From an uncultured Lachnospiraceae bacterium (GTDB lineage: Bacteria > Bacillota > Clostridia > Lachnospirales > Lachnospiraceae): DNA of 6,790 nucleotides. Positions 1 to 6,641 of this stretch are shown here, piece after piece (the first letter of the stretch is position 1; each line of letters starts with the position of its first letter). A program made the position numbers and the translations under genes. The stretch is from contig CATZYB010000138.1 of the NCBI GenBank assembly GCA_958426095.1, positions 1-6,790 of the forward strand, in the 5' to 3' direction. The notes below the pieces were generated by a model that saw nothing but the letters and a program-made list of their open reading frames with translations, was not told the DNA's origin and made no database searches.

Positions 1-6
1 TGGATA

Positions 7-29
7 ATTCCTTACTGGCTGTAAGGGAT
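7..29. promoter_or_regulatory. Small stem-loop in the leader of the SPFH gene
   Basis: ATTCCTTAC (7-15) pairs with GTAAGGGAT (21-29) across a five-base loop, giving nine pairs with one G-U. It could be the end of an upstream terminator (no T-tract follows) or a leader hairpin. An AT-rich stretch at 36-50 could hold a -10 box, but I see no convincing -35. Function is not established and the window begins too close to judge. Confidence 0.25.
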
Positions 30-68
30 ATTACCCATAAATATATTGTAGTAGATAAGGAGAGTGCT

Positions 69-1088
69 ATGGGACTGGGTAAATTATTTAAAGGACAGTG
101 CTTATCAAGTATCAATTACCGGGCAACGGAAGCCTGGGAGCTGGCGCAGGTATTTGACCGGGAAGGGCGTCGGATCATGCATGAATCCGTGTTGACGGTA
201 CAGCCGGGGCAGGAAGCGGTGCTTGTCAACGAAGGTGTTCTGACGGACATTTTTGAGCCGGGAAGATATGAGCTTTCGACGGAAAATATGCCGATCACCA
301 CGTCGTTGAAAGAGTGGAAATATGGTTTTGACGAGACATTCATCGTTGAGACGATTTTTGTCAATAAAAACGATATTATGGATATTCCGTGGGGAACGAG
401 CGGAAAGCTGACGATTCCTGATCAGACCTTTGGAATGGTGAATCTGGGAGCTAATGGAAAGTATTCCTTTGCCATTACCGATTCCGCAGCATTTATTAAT
501 AAACTGATGGGTACAAAACGCCGATATACGGTGGAGGACTTAAAAGGCTTCCTGACTTCCCATATTTCAATGATATTCAAGGAGATTGTCACAGAAGTAC
601 CGATGAATTTCTTTGATATCCAGGGATATTGCGGTGAAGCTTCGGAGCTTATGAAGAATAAGCTGGGCGACTTTCTGAAAGATTACGGTATTACAGTGAA
701 GACTATGAATGTACAGATCGCTTTGCCGGATGTGGTATTAAAGGCTATTGATGAGCGGGCCACCATGGGAGCCATGGGCGGCATGCAGGCCTATGCTTTC
801 AAGAAACAAGTCGATGCTCAGACAGAAGCAATGGTTTCCATGGCGAAAAATCCGAATGGCGGCATGGACAGTATGGCCGGCATGGGTATGCAGATGGCCG
901 CCGGTATGGCGATGGCCGGCCAGATGGGAAATATGATGAATTCCATGGGGCAGGTTCCTGTGGAAAATATGCCGAATGGAGTTCAGGCTGAAGGTAATGC
1001 CGGAAGAGCTAAATTCTGTTCACAGTGCGGCAGTCCGATATCTGCCAATGATAAGTTTTGTTCCAATTGCGGCGCAAAACTGGGATAG
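69..1088 (+). CDS. SPFH-domain protein with C-terminal zinc ribbon (YdjI-like)
   Basis: A 339-residue protein. Residues from about 20 to 225 resemble the SPFH (stomatin/prohibitin/flotillin) fold of the bacterial YdjI branch, including a recognisable stretch around IPDQTFGMVNLGANGKYSF. A long Met/Gly-rich linker follows (MG-rich from residue 233, densest at 264-295). The C-terminus is a zinc ribbon with Cys317, Cys320, Cys331 and Cys334 in two CxxC pairs. No signal peptide or clear transmembrane helix is visible. In Bacillus subtilis the related YdjI works with the PspA-type membrane-stress system; a similar scaffolding role here is inferred from family only. The ATG at 69 has AAGGAG at 58-63, six bases upstream; the frame is open further left but offers no better start. 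It lies 15 bases before pcrA, so the two are probably co-transcribed. Domain call is firm, cellular role is not. Confidence 0.88.
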   Translation: MGLGKLFKGQCLSSINYRATEAWELAQVFDREGRRIMHESVLTVQPGQEAVLVNEGVLTDIFEPGRYELSTENMPITTSLKEWKYGFDETFIVETIFVNKNDIMDIPWGTSGKLTIPDQTFGMVNLGANGKYSFAITDSAAFINKLMGTKRRYTVEDLKGFLTSHISMIFKEIVTEVPMNFFDIQGYCGEASELMKNKLGDFLKDYGITVKTMNVQIALPDVVLKAIDERATMGAMGGMQAYAFKKQVDAQTEAMVSMAKNPNGGMDSMAGMGMQMAAGMAMAGQMGNMMNSMGQVPVENMPNGVQAEGNAGRAKFCSQCGSPISANDKFCSNCGAKLG

Positions 1089-1103
1089 GAAGGTTATTAT
1101 AAA

Positions 1104-3317
1104 ATGAGTATATATGAAACGTTGAATCCGATGCAGCAGGAGGCGGTTTATCATACGGAGGGACCGCTGCTCATTCTGGCTGGAGCCGGTTCGGGGAAGA
1201 CCCGTGTACTGACTCACCGCATTGCTTATTTGATCGATCAAAAAGGTGTGAACCCATGGAATATTTTGGCAATTACTTTTACAAATAAGGCGGCCGGAGA
1301 AATGCGGGAACGGGTAGATGATATTGTTGGATTTGGCTCGGAACAGATTTGGGTCAGTACATTTCATTCAGCCTGCGTACGGATTTTACGGCGATTTGCA
1401 GACCATCTGGGATATGGACGAAATTTTGTTATTTATGATACAGATGACCAGAAAAGTGTGGTTAAAGAGATTTGTAAACGTTTGAACATTGACACAAAAA
1501 TATATAAAGAACGGGCGTTGATGTCGATTATTTCTTCGGCGAAAAATGAAATGATCGATGCGAAGGGATATGCTCTGAATGTGGGCGGTGATTTTGCAAA
1601 ACAACGGGCCGCAGAAGTTTATGCCGAGTATGAGAAAGTCCTTTATAAGAACAATGCCATGGATTTCGACGATCTTCTGGTGAAAACGGTGGAGGTTCTC
1701 AGAAATAATGAAGATGTTCTGAATTACTACCAGGAACGTTTCAAATATATTATGGTGGACGAGTATCAGGATACAAATACGGTCCAGTTCCGGCTGGTGA
1801 GCTTGTTGGCGGGGAAATATCGGAATCTTTGCGTCGTTGGTGATGATGACCAGTCAATTTATAAATTCCGGGGAGCCAATATTTTTAACATCCTGAATTT
1901 TGAAAAGGAATTTCCGGATGCCAAAGTGATTAAACTGGAGCAAAATTACCGTTCTACGAAAAATATTCTGAATGCGGCCAACTCGGTCATCAGGAATAAT
2001 AAAGGCCGTAAGGAAAAGACGCTTTGGACGTCGAACGAAGAGGGCGAAAAGATTGCTTTTCACCAGTACCAGAATGAATATGATGAGGCTTATCAGGTAG
2101 TGAATGAAATTGGCCGGGCCGTTGCAAGAGGCCAGTCCCGATATAATGATTATGCCATTCTTTACCGGACGAATGCCCAGTCTCGTGTACTGGAAGAAAA
2201 GTTTGTGGCAAAAAGTATTCCGTATAAAATTGTGGGCGGCATTAATTTCTATCAGCGCAGGGAGATCAAGGATATTCTGGCTTACTTAAAGACGATCGAT
2301 AATGGCAAGGATGATCTGGCGGTTCGTCGTATTATCAATGTTCCGAAACGGGGGATCGGTTTAACCACATTGAACCGGGTGACGGAGTATGGAGAAGCCA
2401 GGGAAATGAGCTTTTTTGATGCGCTGGAGTGCTGCGAAGATATTCCAAGACTGGGAAAGACTGCGGAAAAAATTAAGGGCTTTGTCAATATGATTGAGGT
2501 TTTTCGGGCGCAGAGTGAGTACATAACCCTTGCAGAACTTCTGACAAATATTTTAGAAGAGACTGGCTATATCAAGGAGCTGGAAGAGGAAGATTCTGAG
2601 GTGGCTCAGGGACGTATTGAAAATATCGATGAGTTGATGAATAAGATCATCGCTTATGAGGAAGAGGAAGAAGAACCGACATTGAGCGGTTTCCTTGAAA
2701 ATGTGGCGCTGGTGTCGGATATTGACAGTCTTAATGAAGCAGAGGATTATGTCATGTTGATGACCCTTCACAGTGCAAAAGGTCTTGAATTTCCATATGT
2801 GTATATGTGTGGTATGGATGATGGTCTTTTTCCAAGTTACATGACTATTGTCAATGACGATCCGGAAGAAATTGAGGAGGAACGGCGGCTCTGTTACGTT
2901 GGTATTACCCGTGCCAAAAAGCGGCTGACGATGACTTATGCCAAATGCCGGATGGTCCGCGGTTCTACCCAGTTTAATAAGATTTCCCGTTTTGTTAAGG
3001 AGATTTCTCCGGAGCTTTTTGACCTGGGAGCAAAACCGGAAAAAGAAAAACACGAATCCCGTATTCAGCGGCCTTCGGATTTTTCAAGAAAACAGACGAC
3101 AAAGGTAGTCACGTCCTATGGAAAGACCTTCCAGGTAAATAAAGCGGCCGCGCTGGATTATATGGTGGGCGATACGGTCCGTCATATTAAGTTCGGTACA
3201 GGAACCGTTGTCAATATTGTCGATGGCGGCAAAGATTATGAAGTTACCGTAGATTTTGAAAAAACCGGTGTTAAAAAGATGTTTGCCAGCTTTGCCAAGT
3301 TAAAGCTGGTGGATTAA
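1104..3317 (+). CDS. pcrA: ATP-dependent DNA helicase PcrA (UvrD/Rep superfamily 1A)
   Basis: A 737-residue 3'-5' DNA helicase, the Gram-positive counterpart of UvrD, acting in nucleotide-excision repair, removal of RecA from DNA, rolling-circle replication and clearing of transcription conflicts. All superfamily 1 motifs are visible: Q-motif NPMQQEAV (8-15), Walker A GAGSGKT (27-33), motif Ia around ITFTNKAAGEMRERV (about 57-71), motif II DEYQD (219-223), motif III GDDDQSIYKFRGA (246-258), motif IV QNYRS (280-284), motif V TLHSAKGLEF (554-563) and motif VI EERRLCYVGITRAKKR (from 592). The last 50 or so residues (YMVGDTVRHIKFGTGTV onward) form the Tudor-like tail that in PcrA/UvrD binds RNA polymerase. 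Length is normal and no motif is broken. AGGAAGG at 1087-1093 overlaps the preceding TAG and sits ten bases before the ATG, which supports coupling with the SPFH gene. No ligA follows, unlike the Bacillus pcrA-ligA arrangement. Confidence 0.97.
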   Translation: MSIYETLNPMQQEAVYHTEGPLLILAGAGSGKTRVLTHRIAYLIDQKGVNPWNILAITFTNKAAGEMRERVDDIVGFGSEQIWVSTFHSACVRILRRFADHLGYGRNFVIYDTDDQKSVVKEICKRLNIDTKIYKERALMSIISSAKNEMIDAKGYALNVGGDFAKQRAAEVYAEYEKVLYKNNAMDFDDLLVKTVEVLRNNEDVLNYYQERFKYIMVDEYQDTNTVQFRLVSLLAGKYRNLCVVGDDDQSIYKFRGANIFNILNFEKEFPDAKVIKLEQNYRSTKNILNAANSVIRNNKGRKEKTLWTSNEEGEKIAFHQYQNEYDEAYQVVNEIGRAVARGQSRYNDYAILYRTNAQSRVLEEKFVAKSIPYKIVGGINFYQRREIKDILAYLKTIDNGKDDLAVRRIINVPKRGIGLTTLNRVTEYGEAREMSFFDALECCEDIPRLGKTAEKIKGFVNMIEVFRAQSEYITLAELLTNILEETGYIKELEEEDSEVAQGRIENIDELMNKIIAYEEEEEEPTLSGFLENVALVSDIDSLNEAEDYVMLMTLHSAKGLEFPYVYMCGMDDGLFPSYMTIVNDDPEEIEEERRLCYVGITRAKKRLTMTYAKCRMVRGSTQFNKISRFVKEISPELFDLGAKPEKEKHESRIQRPSDFSRKQTTKVVTSYGKTFQVNKAAALDYMVGDTVRHIKFGTGTVVNIVDGGKDYEVTVDFEKTGVKKMFASFAKLKLVD

Positions 3318-3321
3318 ATAT

Positions 3322-3365
3322 TTACCAAATTTATGATGGTAATTTCAGACGAATGGTGGTATACT
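3322..3365 (+). promoter_or_regulatory. Extended -10 promoter and small inverted repeat before the acidic membrane protein
   Basis: TATACT at 3360-3365 is preceded by TGG, matching the TGN extended -10 pattern. No good -35 is seen at the expected distance. TTACCA (3322-3327) and TGGTAA (3337-3342) form a six-base inverted repeat where a -35 would be, and could be an operator or chance. A start near 3372 would give a 30-base leader before the ATG at 3402. It would also exclude the upstream in-frame ATG at 3333. Confidence 0.5.
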
Positions 3366-3401
3366 ATATTCAAATATTTTTTTGAAAGGGCGGATTGTAA
3401 A

Positions 3402-3737
3402 ATGAATCGTATAGAAGATATTGTAAGTGCAGTTAAACTTGAAGAATTAAAGAATATGGTAAAGGTTGGCGACCTTCTTCAGAAAAAAGAGGATGAAGAA
3501 AAGAAAAAATGTATATGCAAATGGGGTATGGCTCTGATCGGTGTCCTCGTTCTTGCTGTTGTTGCATTTGCTGTGTACAAGTATCTTTCAAAAGATAACA
3601 TGGATGATTTTGATGACTTTGACGATTTCGATGATGATTTCGAAGATGATTTTGATGACTTTGAAGATGAGGGCGAAGACTTTGTTGATGAAACTGTAGA
3701 AAAAGTCAAAGAGGCCGTTGAAGAAGACGAAGAATAA
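3402..3737 (+). CDS. Small single-pass membrane protein with acidic Asp/Phe-repeat tail
   Basis: A 111-residue protein of unknown function. Residues 1-36 are polar and charged with a Lys-rich run at 34-36. C37 and C39 lie just before a single transmembrane helix (about 41-61, GMALIGVLVLAVVAFAVYKYL). Residues 67-87 are near-tandem DDF/DDDF/EDDF units, followed by an Asp/Glu-rich end. The positive-inside rule predicts the N-terminus in the cytoplasm and the acidic tail outside, though YKYLSK after the helix weakens this. The start at 3402 is preferred over the in-frame ATG at 3333. The earlier ATG lies upstream of the promoter-like -10 box, whereas AAAGGG at 3385-3390 is suitably placed for 3402. 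The gene has its own promoter candidate and a strong terminator, so it is probably transcribed alone between pcrA and rlmD. I recall similar small acidic membrane proteins in clostridia but no named family that I can assign. Confidence 0.8.
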   Translation: MNRIEDIVSAVKLEELKNMVKVGDLLQKKEDEEKKKCICKWGMALIGVLVLAVVAFAVYKYLSKDNMDDFDDFDDFDDDFEDDFDDFEDEGEDFVDETVEKVKEAVEEDEE

Positions 3738-3758
3738 TATTTTATGATACCAGAAAAT

Positions 3759-3793
3759 GGGGATGTTGAATCCAGATTCAGCATCCCTTTTTT
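3759..3793 (+). terminator. Rho-independent terminator after the acidic membrane protein gene
   Basis: GGGATGTTGAAT (3760-3771) pairs with ATTCAGCATCCC (3776-3787) over a four-base loop: 12 pairs, one of them G-U. Six T residues follow at 3788-3793. The A-rich stretch just upstream (3753-3756) could give weak function on the other strand. It separates the small gene from rlmD, and shows that the in-frame ATG at 3757 is not the rlmD start. Confidence 0.9.
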
Positions 3794-3797
3794 ACTC

Positions 3798-3803
3798 TAT
3801 AAA
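3798..3803 (+). promoter_or_regulatory. rlmD: Possible -10 box for rlmD
   Basis: TATAAA at 3798-3803 lies directly after the terminator and about 26 bases before the ATG at 3829. No good -35 is present; the expected position falls inside the terminator arm. Since the terminator should cut read-through from upstream, rlmD needs a promoter here, which is the main support. Confidence 0.35.
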
Positions 3804-3828
3804 AGTTTTTAGAAGGATATGTGAAATT

Positions 3829-5247
3829 ATGAAAAAAGGTGAAATTTTAGAGGGGATTATTGAGAATATTGAATTTCCCAACAAAGGTATTGTATGGGTC
3901 AAAGAGGAGACTGGGGAGGAACCAGTCCGTATCATTGTGAAGAATGGTATGCCGGGACAAAAAGTCCGGTTTCAGATTAATAAAAAACGAAAAAACCGTT
4001 GTGAGGGACGGCTTCTGGAAGTTCTTGAGAAGTCGGAAAAGGAAACACGGGAACCTGTGTGTGATGAATTTCCGGCCTGCGGCGGCTGTATGTATCAGAC
4101 GATGGCTTATGAAGACCAATTGGCAATGAAAGCCGGACAGGTCCGGACATTGATCGAAGAGGCGTTGATTCGCGGAGGTCAGGTGAAGGCCGACGCACCG
4201 GATCAGGCGGATTACATATTTGAGGGAATCCAGGGAAGTCCTCTTGAATTCGGTTATCGGAATAAAATGGAATTTTCTTTTGGCGATGCGGTCAAAGACG
4301 GTCCTCTTACACTTGGACTTCATAAAAAGGGCAGCACGTACGACGTGCTTACAACCGGCGACTGTAAAATTGTTCATGAAGATTTTACCAAAATTCTTAC
4401 CGTCGTTCTGACCTATTGTCAGGAACAGCAGCTTTCCTATTACCGGAAGATGAGCCATCAGGGATATCTGCGCCATTTACTTGTGCGCCGGGCCCAGACG
4501 ACCGGAGATATTCTTGTTAATCTGGTGACTTCCAGCCAGATTGAACATGATTTTACAGAATTGGTCCGCCGCCTTTTAAGTCTTGAGCTGGAAGGACATA
4601 TTACAGGCATTCTTCATATCATCAATGATTCCCTGGCCGATGTGGTCAAGAGTGATGAGACACGGATTCTCTATGGCAAAGATTATTTTTATGAAACTAT
4701 TCTTGGATTAAAATTTAAGATAACACCGTTTTCGTTTTTCCAGACGAATTCCCTCGGCGCAGAAGTGCTTTATTCTGCGGCCCGCGGCTATATTGGAGAT
4801 ACGAAGGACATGACGGTTTTTGATCTGTACAGCGGCACCGGCACTATTGCTCAGATACTTGCCGATGTTTCCAAAAAAGTTATCGGTGTGGAAATTGTCG
4901 AAGAAGCTGTGGAAGCCGCCAAAGAAAATGCGGTACTCAATCATTTGGATAATTGCCATTTTATTGCCGGAGATGTTCTGAAAGTCCTGGATGATGTGAA
5001 AGAAAAGCCGGATTTTATCGTTCTCGACCCGCCGAGGGACGGCATTCATCCAAAGGCATTGGAAAAGATCATTCAGTATCAGGTGCCGAAGATGGTTTAC
5101 ATTTCCTGTAAGCCGTCCAGCCTGGCCAGAGACCTGGAGGCCCTTCTCGCTGGGGGTTATCGTGTGGAACGGGTCCGGTGCGTCGATATGTTCCCGGGAA
5201 CCGTTCATGTAGAATGTGTGGTGTTGATACAAAAGAGAGACTTGTAG
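3829..5247 (+). CDS. rlmD: 23S rRNA (uracil-C5)-methyltransferase, RlmD/RlmCD (RumA) family
   Basis: A 472-residue SAM-dependent enzyme making 5-methyluridine in 23S rRNA. E. coli RlmD modifies U1939. Many Firmicutes use one enzyme (RlmCD) for both U747 and U1939, so the site is not fixed by sequence alone. An N-terminal TRAM-type RNA-binding domain covers about residues 2-68. Four cysteines for a 4Fe-4S cluster are Cys78, Cys84, Cys87 and Cys179 (CxxxxxCxxC plus a distant Cys). The SAM-binding loop is DLYSGTGT (332-339), followed by DPPRDGIH (400-407). The catalytic Cys427 is in YISCKPSSLARDL and the likely general base is Glu462 in VHVECVVL. All key residues are present, so it should be active. 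The ATG at 3829 follows AGAAGGA (3811-3817). The longer in-frame start at 3757 lies within the preceding terminator and is rejected. The protein ends soon after the family core and lacks the extra tail seen in some clostridial homologues. Confidence 0.93.
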   Translation: MKKGEILEGIIENIEFPNKGIVWVKEETGEEPVRIIVKNGMPGQKVRFQINKKRKNRCEGRLLEVLEKSEKETREPVCDEFPACGGCMYQTMAYEDQLAMKAGQVRTLIEEALIRGGQVKADAPDQADYIFEGIQGSPLEFGYRNKMEFSFGDAVKDGPLTLGLHKKGSTYDVLTTGDCKIVHEDFTKILTVVLTYCQEQQLSYYRKMSHQGYLRHLLVRRAQTTGDILVNLVTSSQIEHDFTELVRRLLSLELEGHITGILHIINDSLADVVKSDETRILYGKDYFYETILGLKFKITPFSFFQTNSLGAEVLYSAARGYIGDTKDMTVFDLYSGTGTIAQILADVSKKVIGVEIVEEAVEAAKENAVLNHLDNCHFIAGDVLKVLDDVKEKPDFIVLDPPRDGIHPKALEKIIQYQVPKMVYISCKPSSLARDLEALLAGGYRVERVRCVDMFPGTVHVECVVLIQKRDL

Positions 5248-5276
5248 AAGTGCTTTGCTTTAGGCTGTTTTACAAG
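5241..5276 (+). terminator. Hairpin spanning the rlmD stop codon, possible weak terminator
   Basis: CTTGTAGAA (5241-5249) pairs with TTTTACAAG (5268-5276), nine pairs with one G-U. A further short GCTT/AGGC stem (5252-5255 with 5262-5265) lies inside, after a two-by-two mismatch. CATTTTGTGTTT follows, a broken T-tract. It includes the last codons and stop of rlmD. The poor GC content and interrupted T-run make termination uncertain. Confidence 0.35.
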
Positions 5277-5280
5277 CATT

Positions 5281-5291
5281 TTGTGTTTGCA
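5281..5291 (+). repeat. Left copy of 11-bp direct repeat flanking the rhuM segment
   Basis: TTGTGTTTGCA occurs here and again, exactly, at 6626-6636. TACAAG also lies shortly before each copy (5271-5276 and 6604-6609). The pair encloses the degraded small ORF and rhuM, as an insertion footprint or attachment site might. Chance identity between two short intergenic stretches is not excluded. Confidence 0.4.
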
Positions 5292-5409
5292 GAAAATGAG
5301 GATGGAAATCGAAATAAGAGAGCAGAGAAGTATTTTGAGATTTCGGTAGTGGTGGATATCGGGTGTGGGAACACAAAAAATTATTTTGGTTGAGGAGGAA
5401 GAAATATTT

Positions 5410-5579
5410 ATGAAATGACAGAAACTGATATAGATGCTTTGTTTGTAGATGATGAAGGTACGTGTAGATGATATAAGGGTTATGTAACGTCACTTACTTA
5501 AGCTATAGATTTAAATGTTCGAAAGCAGTTATTAATAAAAGGGCTGTTTAAATGGAATTGGAAAGGAAACAAAGTATAA
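5410..5579 (+). pseudogene. Degraded small ORF (about 55 codons) abutting rhuM
   Basis: A strong AGGAGG (5393-5398) sits eleven bases before an ATG at 5410, but that frame stops after two codons. An ATG at 5415 opens the frame used by rhuM and reads MTETDIDALFVDDEGTCR before TGA at 5469. Past that stop it continues as YKGYVTSLT, TAA at 5499, then AIDLNVRKQLLIKGLFKWNW and a few more residues to TAA at 5577-5579, directly against the rhuM ATG. The composition looks protein-like across both internal stops, so I infer a small gene broken by nonsense changes plus a small indel at its start. I do not recognise the family. Its position and abutting stop suggest it was once coupled to rhuM. The alternative is non-coding AT-rich sequence that happens to read well, or separate tiny peptides such as 5415-5471. 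Nothing firm is seen in the remaining stretch 5292-5392. Confidence 0.42.
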
Positions 5580-6578
5580 ATGGATAATTATGGGGAAATT
5601 CTTATATATCAGTCAGAAGATGGATTAACCAATATAGAAGTCAAAATACAAGATGAAACTGTGTGGCTTACACAACAGCAAATGGCTGATTTATTTCAAA
5701 CGTCACGGACAAATGTAGTGGAGCATATCAGACATATCTATGATGAGGGAGAACTTGATGAAACCTCAACCTGTCGGAAATTCCGACAGGTTCGTAAAGA
5801 AGGTAATCGTGAAGTATCTAGAGAAATGCCATATTATAATCTAGATATGATTATTTCTCTTGGATATAGAGTGAAATCCAAGATTGCTACAAATTTTCGT
5901 CGTTGGGCAACAGAACGACTGAAAGAATACATGATTAAAGGATTTACTATGGATGATGAGCGGTTAAAAGGAAATGGAGGTGGTAATTACTGGAAAGAAC
6001 TGCTTGACCGTATCAGAGATATTCGTTCGTCAGAAAAAGTATTGTATCGTCAGGTTCTTGATTTGTATGCGACGAGTGTAGATTATGATCCGCATAGTGA
6101 AGAGTCTGTTAGATTTTTTAAAATTGTACAGAATAAATTGCATTTTGCTGCACATGGACATACTGCTGCCGAAGTCATTTATGAGCGTGCAGATGCGAAA
6201 AAACCTTTTATGGGACTTACTTCGTTTTCGGGGGAATTACCAGCATTGAAAGATATCGGAATTGCGAAAAATTATCTGCAGGAAGACGAGTTAAAGATTT
6301 TAAATAATCTTGTTTCGGGGTATTTTGACTTGGCAGAAATTAATGCAATTGAGCATAAACCCATGTATATGGATGATTATGTGAAACAATTAGATATGGT
6401 TTTGTCTTCTGGTAATCGAAAGTTACTGTCAGGTGCAGGAAATGTAAGTCACAAACAGGCAATGGACAAAGCAAAAGATGAGTATCGAAAATATCAGCGG
6501 ATTACAGTGTCTCCTGTAGAGGAAGCGTATTTACAAAGTGTTAAAGATGCTGCTAAAAAGGCGAAGAACAAACAATAA
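5580..6578 (+). CDS. rhuM: RhuM-family protein (virulence RhuM family)
   Basis: A 332-residue protein matching the RhuM family, named for rhuM of Salmonella pathogenicity island SPI-3 and widespread in accessory DNA, often near restriction-modification or toxin-like genes. Its biochemical activity is not established. Visible landmarks are an N-terminal helix-turn-helix-like region (about 29-58, WLTQQQMADLFQTSRTNV), the conserved STCRKFRQV segment (63-71), YYNLDMIISLGYRVKS (85-100), RRWATERLKEYMIKGF (107-122), and the hallmark FAAHGHTAAEVI with a following RAD (189-205). The C-terminus is Lys-rich. Length is normal and there is no signal peptide or membrane helix, so it is probably cytoplasmic and possibly DNA-binding. 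The ATG follows the TAA of the degraded ORF with no gap; the only ribosome site is a weak AAAGG about 13 bases upstream, so expression may be low or formerly coupled. Base composition is visibly more AT-rich than pcrA or rlmD, consistent with transfer. Confidence 0.9.
   Translation: MDNYGEILIYQSEDGLTNIEVKIQDETVWLTQQQMADLFQTSRTNVVEHIRHIYDEGELDETSTCRKFRQVRKEGNREVSREMPYYNLDMIISLGYRVKSKIATNFRRWATERLKEYMIKGFTMDDERLKGNGGGNYWKELLDRIRDIRSSEKVLYRQVLDLYATSVDYDPHSEESVRFFKIVQNKLHFAAHGHTAAEVIYERADAKKPFMGLTSFSGELPALKDIGIAKNYLQEDELKILNNLVSGYFDLAEINAIEHKPMYMDDYVKQLDMVLSSGNRKLLSGAGNVSHKQAMDKAKDEYRKYQRITVSPVEEAYLQSVKDAAKKAKNKQ
5768..5792. repeat. Perfect 25-bp palindrome inside rhuM
   Basis: AACCTGTCGGAA (5768-5779) and TTCCGACAGGTT (5781-5792) are exact reverse complements around a single A. 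In RNA this could form a ten-pair stem with a five-base loop. It encodes T64-V71 of RhuM (TCRKFRQV), a segment I recall as conserved in the family, so part of the symmetry may follow from the protein. It could be an operator for the protein's own helix-turn-helix or an RNA hairpin; neither is shown. Confidence 0.85.
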
Positions 6579-6625
6579 AATCAATTTATAGTTTGTGTTC
6601 CTATACAAGTGACGAGTTTAAATAA

Positions 6626-6636
6626 TTGTGTTTGCA
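6626..6636 (+). repeat. Right copy of 11-bp direct repeat flanking the rhuM segment
   Basis: TTGTGTTTGCA is identical to 5281-5291 and lies 47 bases after the rhuM stop, just before the RlmD-tail fragment. No terminator for rhuM is visible in the short gap 6579-6641. Confidence 0.4.
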
Positions 6637-6641
6637 TAGTA

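Noticed and set aside
1..24. Possible end of an upstream gene (WIIPYWL then TAA)
   Set aside because: Seven codons at the window edge cannot be assessed; the hairpin at 7-29 overlaps it.
748..936. Plus-strand Trp/Met-rich 62-residue ORF
   Set aside because: Out-of-frame reading of the Met/Gly-rich linker of the SPFH gene.
2553..3053. Minus-strand 166-residue ORF
   Set aside because: Antisense to pcrA motifs V and VI; low-complexity translation, no family seen.
3479..3784. Minus-strand 101-residue Ser-rich ORF
   Set aside because: It is the antisense of the GAT/GAC/TTT repeats of the acidic membrane protein gene and includes the terminator; no ribosome site or family resemblance.
3847..4476. 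Minus-strand 209-residue ORF
   Set aside because: Antisense shadow of rlmD, whose motifs are all intact on the + strand.
4708..5232. Minus-strand 174-residue ORF
   Set aside because: Antisense to the conserved SAM and catalytic motifs of rlmD; no own signals.
5178..5393. Plus-strand 71-residue ORF overlapping the rlmD end
   Set aside because: Its first third lies out of frame inside rlmD with no ribosome site. Only its in-frame continuation past the stop (from 5410) looks gene-like and is reported separately.
5377..5418. KIILVEEEEIF reading that resembles the start of a response regulator (KIILVEDE)
   Set aside because: Only about ten residues, no start codon in place, stops at once after MK, and it coincides with an A-rich and AGGAGG stretch that explains the Glu run.
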